Source of the DNA: Vitellaria paradoxa
Lineage: Eukaryota; Streptophyta; Magnoliopsida; Ericales; Sapotaceae
Assembly: GCA_019916065.1 (NCBI GenBank)
Contig: CM034242.1
Span: 13,950,823-14,014,822 of the forward strand
DNA length: 64,000 bases
Reading direction: 5' to 3'
Below, piece by piece: positions 58,637 to 64,000 of this stretch. The notes under the pieces were generated by a model. That model was given only the letters and a program-made list of their open reading frames with translations, made no database searches and was not told where the DNA came from. The first letter of the stretch is position 1, and each line of letters opens with the position of its first letter. Both the position numbers and the translations under genes were made by a program.

Positions 58637-59188
58637 GTGAGTGCCACATGTACATACATCTCTATAATTGTACCGTATCCCTTTTGTATTGAAGTGACGT
58701 CGCGCTTGTCCAGTTCGGATTGATTGGGCAGTAAATTAAGAGAGCAACCAATCTCAGCCGTTGGATAATTGGAATCCACCATTACAACCTATGAGCCATT
58801 TTTGAAAATTCGGATTGATGACATGCTTTTACAGACTTTGTTTGTAATATGAGATTACATACATGTCACATACCAAAATCAATTTCGGGTTTAAAAACCT
58901 GTGCATCCTTTCTAAAAAGAACATTAATCTATCAAAATTTTTTCTTAAAAATTTGTACGAGAATGATACAATAATAAAAAGTTTACTTGAGTCCTGCTAA
59001 ATTTGTGATTGTGCAATCATAATGTTTATTTCGTTGAAGTTAAAAAACACACAATAGTCTAGACTGAGAGGTTGTACACTGAACTTTTGAAGTTCGCTTT
59101 TGTGTACAAATATTTTTAGAAGGATTGGCCCACGCATTGCTGTTGTATCGCACAACGCAAGGCCGTATCAAATTATTTGGAACTCTAA
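58637..59188. other. Intergenic, no gene recognised
   Basis: Moderately AT-rich. No frame, repeat or RNA that I can name. Confidence 0.4.
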
Positions 59189-59558
59189 GGTATCGTTTGG
59201 AGTAAGAAAAAATAAGATAAATTGAGATTAAATGTGATTTGAGATTAATTTTGGCGTCTTTTTTTTTTCTAAAAAATAGTAAACCGTGGGAACGGTTTGG
59301 TTTTAAAAAATCATTCCTACATATTCAAAAAAATTTATAAAAAATAGCGATAATGGTACTTATTTGAAAACTTTCGACACAAAAAATATGATTGTGTAAA
59401 AAATTTACACATTCCGTTAACCTACTTCCAAATTTTTTATTTTTTTAGCGAAATATTAGAATTTTTTGAAATTAGTGATGACGGGAAAATTAGAGGTAAA
59501 GGGGTTGTTGAAGATTTATAGAGATTTTTAAAGTTTTTTCTTAATGCCAAACGGGGCC
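59189..59558 (+). mobile_element. Tourist-like MITE, family C, reference copy
   Basis: 370 bp flanked by TAA (59186-59188, 59559-59561). Ends are GG-tat-CGTTTGGAGTAAG and CTTAATGCCAAACGGGGCC. Collinear with 25951-26320 and, inverted, with 25560-25898. It defines the full length of the family in this window. Confidence 0.88.
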
Positions 59559-60036
59559 TAAGATCAAAAAATATTTTGCATCTAAAACATATTTATGTGT
59601 ACATCAAACAAGAAAAAACAAAATTTTCTTCAGACAGTTGTTTATGTTCCAATTGATTTAAGTAGTTTAGAAATAAAATAAATGCTTTTTAAAAAATTTT
59701 GATATAAAAATTTAAAATTTTAAAAGAAATTATAAATAACATGATATATAGAATATAATAAAATATAAATTAAGTATTTGACTTTTAACATGAAAAAAAT
59801 ATTATTTACATCACACTCAACACTAGTGCTGGAAATTATTTTCTAGAGGATTTAGTTAAAGTATTTTCAAAATTTTGGAACCCCATATTCAATGATATAT
59901 TTTTAATTTCTTTTGTTTTTGATCTATTTGAACTGAAAAAAAAATATTATTGTTAAAATTAAAATAAAAAAGAGTTGCAAAAGTTTTAGCTAGAGAATTG
60001 TCTTATTGAATGTCTTCAATATAATTAAGATATGTA

Positions 60037-60295
60037 GCCCCTTCAGGGGTAATCGAGTTAGTTCAGGCAACGTGCCGTAGGGTTGGAAATTATGTGGTTC
60101 TGAGTTCGACTCCTTTTGGGGTGGTCGTCTCTTTATTGTGGGAGACTATCTAACAGTCTTTTCGGCCGAGCCGGTCAACTAGAACTTGTCTAAGCTGGTT
60201 TACTCTCTGTGATATTTGACCGGTTAGGATCACGGAGCGAGTTTCACTTAATGTTCACCCCTAAAATAGAGGTTGCGAGTTTTCTCATACCAAGA
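60037..60295 (+). mobile_element. tRNA-derived SINE
   Basis: About 259 bp, GC-richer than the flanks, with A-box-like cgagttagttcaggca (60053) and B-box-like ctgagttcgactcc (60099). A gatatgta duplication lies at 60029-60036 and 60296-60303. The body (cggccgagccggtcaa, gaccggttaggatcacgg) is non-coding. Different in sequence from the SINE at 40547. Confidence 0.72.
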
Positions 60296-61320
60296 GATAT
60301 GTAAGGAGACTAGAGATAGATTGTGGTAAATGAAAGAGAGGGACAATTATCCTAAATTTACGAGGTAATTTAAGGTTTATGTAATATATATATATATACA
60401 CAGGCATATATAATAAACACGGGCTCTAAATTTACTTGGTAGTAGGCCGCCTACGCAGTAACCTAAAGGCCGAACGGGCCCTGGCATTGGCCATAAACTT
60501 TACCATGTTTGGCAGCACAAAATTAACGGAGAGAATTGAAAGCGGCACCAGTGCAGTATTTTCTGACATGTTGTCCACCGCAAATTGCGGAGTGTTGGAT
60601 TTTTTTGTAATGAAATCTGACGGTCCTTATTACAAATTTAAAAAATTAAAATTTTCTCTCCCTGTCACTCTTTCTCTTATTATATTTTGTTTACATTTAA
60701 AATTATTTCTTCCAATCATAATTTTAACAAATAGTTAAAATTTTAAATTAATATAAATTTAAATATTTTTAAAAATAAAAATTAAAGATAAACAAAGATA
60801 TAATAAATTTGCCTCTCGTCAAATTTCTTATATTTTTGTGCTTGGATAAATAAAATAGAAAGTAAGATTTTCCTTTTTTGTGACTAGAAACATTTCAAAG
60901 GTAGAACCATATTGGACTAACTTTTAGAGAAAAAAATTTGGACCTCATCAATAAAAAGTATGAATTTTATATAGAGTTATAATTTATTTTATTTTATTTT
61001 ATTTTTTGAGCATCAAGGAACCTCTTTACTGACTAGAAAAGTTAGATATTTTTTTTAAAAAGATTAAAAATGCAGTATTTATTAAAAAATTATTTTGTCA
61101 ATTTGTATACGATTTGTTTAATAATAAGAAAATTTACTATATCTTTATTTATCATTAGTTGTTAATATACTAATTTTTAATTATTTTTATTTTTAAAAAT
61201 ATTCAAATTTATATTAATTTAAAATTTTGATTATGAGTTAAAATTATGATTGAGAAAAATAGCTTTTAAATGTGAATAAAATATAGTGAGAGAGATAGCG
61301 GAAGATAAACAAAAATTTAA

Positions 61321-61595
61321 GGTTCCATTTGGTATACTTGTTTTCAATTCATTTTCTATATATTTTGTGATTTTGAAAATGAGAAAAATATCTCAGAATG
61401 TATTTGGTCACTTGTATTTTTTAAAATGTATTTTAGAAAATAGAAAATGAATTTATACATGAAATGTAAAATAACAAACTAAATATATTTTCTATTTTCT
61501 TTATTTTAAAATTTTATAAAATATAAAACACATAAAACATAAAGTTGAAAATAAAAATAAAAAACAAAAAATGAAAATGCAAACGAAAAGCCACC
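61321..61595. mobile_element. Tourist-like MITE nested in arm 2
   Basis: 275 bp flanked by TAA (61318-61320, 61596-61598). Starts GGTTCCATTTGGTATAC, ends aacgaaaagccacc. Related to 8430-8782. Confidence 0.78.
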
Positions 61596-61637
61596 TAATT
61601 TTTTAGAATTTGTAAAGAAGTCGTCAGATTTCACTTA

Positions 61638-61918
61638 GGCTCCATTTGGGAAGAATTAATATTGACTAATGGTTAGTAGTTAGTTAATTTTGTATTTAAG
61701 AAAAAAAAAGTGACCAATGACTATTGACTAGTAGTTAGCTAAAAAAAGTTAGCTAATTTTGTGTTTGGGAAAGAAAAAAAAAGTGACTTATTTATAAGTG
61801 ACTAATTTATTTTTATTAAATTTACATTTTTATCCTTAAAAATTTTTAAAAAATTAAAATATAAAAAGATAAAAAAATTCAACTATTAACGGCTAACGAC
61901 TATTTTCCCAAACCGACC
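61638..61918. mobile_element. Tourist-like MITE nested in arm 2
   Basis: Starts GGCTCCATTTGGGAAG after TTA and ends TTTTCCCAAACCGACC. The inner part has a direct repeat (gactaatggttagtagttag / gactattgactagtagttag). Right target duplication not clear. Confidence 0.68.
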
Positions 61919-62580
61919 ATCAGAAAGATTCAAACACTCCACAATTCGTACCGCACAAGGGACATCTGTGCAGTATGCACGGATTTGTATTAATTTCAAA
62001 TTTTGATTATTCGTTAAAATTATGGTTGAGACAAATAATTTTAAACGTAAACAAAATACAACAATGAAGAGTGATAGAAAAATAAAAATCCAATTTTTTA
62101 AACTCCTTAACAAAAGCAGTCAGATGTCAAATCTCACTTAAAAAAGAAAATCTAATGTTTCACAATTTGCACTCGACCAAGAGCCCGTGGCACCCGCTGA
62201 TGTTCTTCCTCAAAACAAGGATTTTTGTGGTTCGTCATCATCACTTGTCACATTGGCACATATCTTTTTGCGCAATAAAATATCATGTTTGAAACTGAAA
62301 ATAAATTAGTAGCTGGGGAGGAAGGCTGGCCTTGGAGTCTGATAGATGCAGCCAAAAATGAGAAGACTTTGAATACAGAACATAGAAGCTTCCATGGATT
62401 AGTATTACATACATGTACTCACCTATACATTAAATGGAGTTTGAATTTCTATATAAAAAAGGGACCAAAAAAAAAAAAGTCCAAGTCAATAATCAAGGCC
62501 GTGCTGATAGGGCAAAGCAATGCAAGTCTACACAATTATGAGATATAGACTCCAACACTGAATTACAAGGAAATTAAACT

Positions 62581-62583
<3 letters not shown>

Positions 62584-62615
<32 letters not shown>

Positions 62616-62677
62616 GTTATATACATCACCAATTTAAAAACTCAGTTCACCACCACAGCTGCCGGAAGAATTCAGCC
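62584..62677 (+). promoter_or_regulatory. Core promoter and leader of the LEA-2 gene
   Basis: An (AC)n(AT)n tract (62582-62617) contains TATATATA about 60-70 bp before the ATG and could serve as TATA box. The ATG context is gccATGGc, close to the plant optimum. Inference only. Confidence 0.4.
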
Positions 62678-63343
62678 ATGGCTGATAAGGAACAAGTCAG
62701 GCCTTTAGCTCCTGCTGCCCTAAGGATCAACGTGGAGGACGACTATGCCATGTCCACGGAGCTGAAGAAACACCACTTCAACCGGAAATACATCAAGTGC
62801 TGCGGCTGCGTCATTGCCCTGGTGCTAATCCAAGCCATGGTCATCCTCGTGCTCATTTTCACGGTCCTCCGCGTTAAAGATCCAGTACTGAGGATCGACT
62901 CCGAGAAGGTGAAGGGTTTGGATCATGTCAGCAACGCCACTCTGCCTCTTGACAAAAACTTAACATTCACGATCAATTTTCGCGTGAAGAACCCTAACGT
63001 GGCCTCTTTCAAATTCGAAAACATCACCACGCGTCTCTACTACGGCGGCGCCTTGGTGGGCGAGGGAAGAAATCCTCCGGGGGTGGCCGCGGCTAGACGA
63101 ACGCTTCAGATGAACGTGACCGTGAATGTGATGCCAGAGAACATATCGGCCGTGCCCACGTTAAGCAGTGACTGGAGTTCTGGATGGTTGAATATGAGCA
63201 GCCACACCAGGATTGGTGGGAAAGTGAAGATACTTAATGTCATCAAGAAGCGCGTTGAGGTGAAACTGAATTGCAACATGACAGTTAATACTAAAAGCCA
63301 GGTAATTGAAATTCAATTTTGCAGGAGACATGTTCTCCCCTAG
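62678..63343 (+). CDS. LEA-2 / NHL-type membrane glycoprotein
   Basis: Intact intronless frame of 221 residues. Order: short cytosolic N-terminus, basic stretch (KKHHFNRKYIK, 30-40), a Cys-rich start and one membrane helix at about 43-65 (CCGCVIALVLIQAMVILVL), then an extracellular LEA-2 beta domain (about 95-200) with NFRVKNPNVASFKFEN and TTRLYYGGALVGEGR, ending NCNMTVN...CRRHV. Seven N-glycosylation sequons (such as NATL, NLTF, NITT, NVTV, NMSS) all lie after the helix, as expected for an apoplast-facing domain. Length and layout match the plant family related to Arabidopsis At1g64065 and NDR1/HIN1-like proteins, linked to defence and stress; no enzymatic role is known. The neighbours are transposons. 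A caggtaat...tttgcagg pattern at 63300-63325 mimics a tiny intron, but the unspliced frame gives the family C-terminus. Confidence 0.9.
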   Translation: MADKEQVRPLAPAALRINVEDDYAMSTELKKHHFNRKYIKCCGCVIALVLIQAMVILVLIFTVLRVKDPVLRIDSEKVKGLDHVSNATLPLDKNLTFTINFRVKNPNVASFKFENITTRLYYGGALVGEGRNPPGVAAARRTLQMNVTVNVMPENISAVPTLSSDWSSGWLNMSSHTRIGGKVKILNVIKKRVEVKLNCNMTVNTKSQVIEIQFCRRHVLP

Positions 63344-64000
63344 CTCCTTTGCTGTCGTAAGAGTTGATCCTTTGCTACGTGGGTTCAGTTATTCGAAACA
63401 CTCTGGCTACTTACTTGGAGATAAAACTGTGTAATATATTATCCCTCTCTCTAGATCGGCATATATAAGCGAGTCTTTCACTTTTAGCTAGGTAGAATTT
63501 TTTTTGATCGATCATTGTGTGATACTCCGAATCCTCCTTAATTACTAAGAGAATTCTCATCATCTCTCTAGCGTCTGGATTGTCAAGAGAAAATGAATTT
63601 GTCAGTGGATGGTTGGAGCTGAAATTCTGATATGTTCATTCTTTATTGATAGTTTCACCTAATTAGCAAGAAGTTGTAATGCAGTTCATGATGAAGCATT
63701 TATATATATATATATATATATAGTTTGATGGTTGTTTGTCCCCTTATTCTTGAAGCTACTACAAGTCCTTTCTCAATTAGTAATGCCTTAGAAATTATTG
63801 TAACTTAATATTCTGCCTAATCTCTCTTTCTCTCTCCCTCCCTATCTCCGCATATATAACTACATACATACAGATATATATATATATATATATATATAGT
63901 AATTGAGTTTCAACTAAATTTCATCCATAATGACCCGGTTTGATTTGTAAACAAACGCTAAAAAATTCTATAAATCTTTATTAATTTTATATTACATCAA
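63344..64000. other. 3' flank of the LEA-2 gene to window end
   Basis: Probable 3' UTR and intergenic DNA, with (AT)n tracts at 63700-63722 and 63876-63898 and (CT)n near 63822. No further gene. Confidence 0.45.

Larger units (their letters stand above)
60440..62200. mobile_element. Inverted-repeat element with a third arm, invaded by two MITEs
   Basis: Arm 1 is 60550-60790 (plus). Arm 2, its reverse complement, is 61171-61980 but is split by insertions at 61321-61595 and 61638-61918. Without them it measures about 254 bp, close to the 241 bp of arm 1. Shared blocks are ttaaattaatataaattt, the gtcagatttca/tgaaatctgac pair and a pair around cacaatt.g/c.aattgcgg. Arm 3 (61985-62195) repeats arm 2 in the same direction. 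No coding frame is recognised. Confidence 0.7.

Noticed and set aside
63300..63326. Mini-intron in the LEA-2 gene
   Set aside because: A caggtaat to tttgcagg segment looks like splice sites but is far too short to splice, and reading through gives the family C-terminus.

Overview
This is nuclear chromosomal DNA of a flowering plant, most likely a woody eudicot. The signs are intron-rich genes with GT-AG junctions, an NADPH oxidase of the plant RBOHF type, a LEA-2/NHL-type membrane protein, a LURP-one-related (LOR) exon, a plant-type tRNA-Ala and dense plant transposons. The background is very AT-rich, with long (AT)n, (GA)n and (GT)n microsatellites. No organellar, bacterial or CRISPR features were seen.

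Layout. 1-5760: nested minus-strand retrotransposon debris. It holds a rearranged Ty1/copia remnant with a 78-bp perfect inverted repeat, a Ty3/gypsy element with several stop codons and its minisatellite-bearing LTR, and a separate copia-type LTR with its primer-binding site. 5944-7578: the last exons of a plant gene I do not recognise, with an apparent frameshift. 8992-9064: tRNA-Ala(AGC). 9202-9546: a LOR-family C-terminal exon. 9.6-42.8 kb: gene-poor DNA made of Tourist/PIF-Harbinger-like MITEs with TAA/TTA target duplications, a 67-bp triplicate, a 146-bp satellite-like array (16.6-18.1 kb), a hairpin of two opposed MITEs (25.6-26.3 kb), an RTE-type LINE 3' end (32.8-33.1 kb), a two-sided cluster of TRIM-like LTRs (34.7-36.1 kb) and two SINEs (40.5-41.2 kb).

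43471-51974: a complete 14-exon RBOHF-type NADPH oxidase gene of 957 codons, with two long introns carrying MITEs. 52-62.5 kb: more mobile DNA, including a 1.43-kb Harbinger-like element, a Mutator-like MITE inside a possible short exon, a SINE and an inverted-repeat element invaded by two other MITEs. 62678-63343: an intact single-exon LEA-2 protein gene.

RBOHF and LEA-2/NHL proteins both act at the plasma membrane, and LOR proteins have been linked to defence. They lie kilobases apart with independent structures, so nothing suggests a functional cluster. All coordinates were read by eye; no search, alignment or folding program was run.
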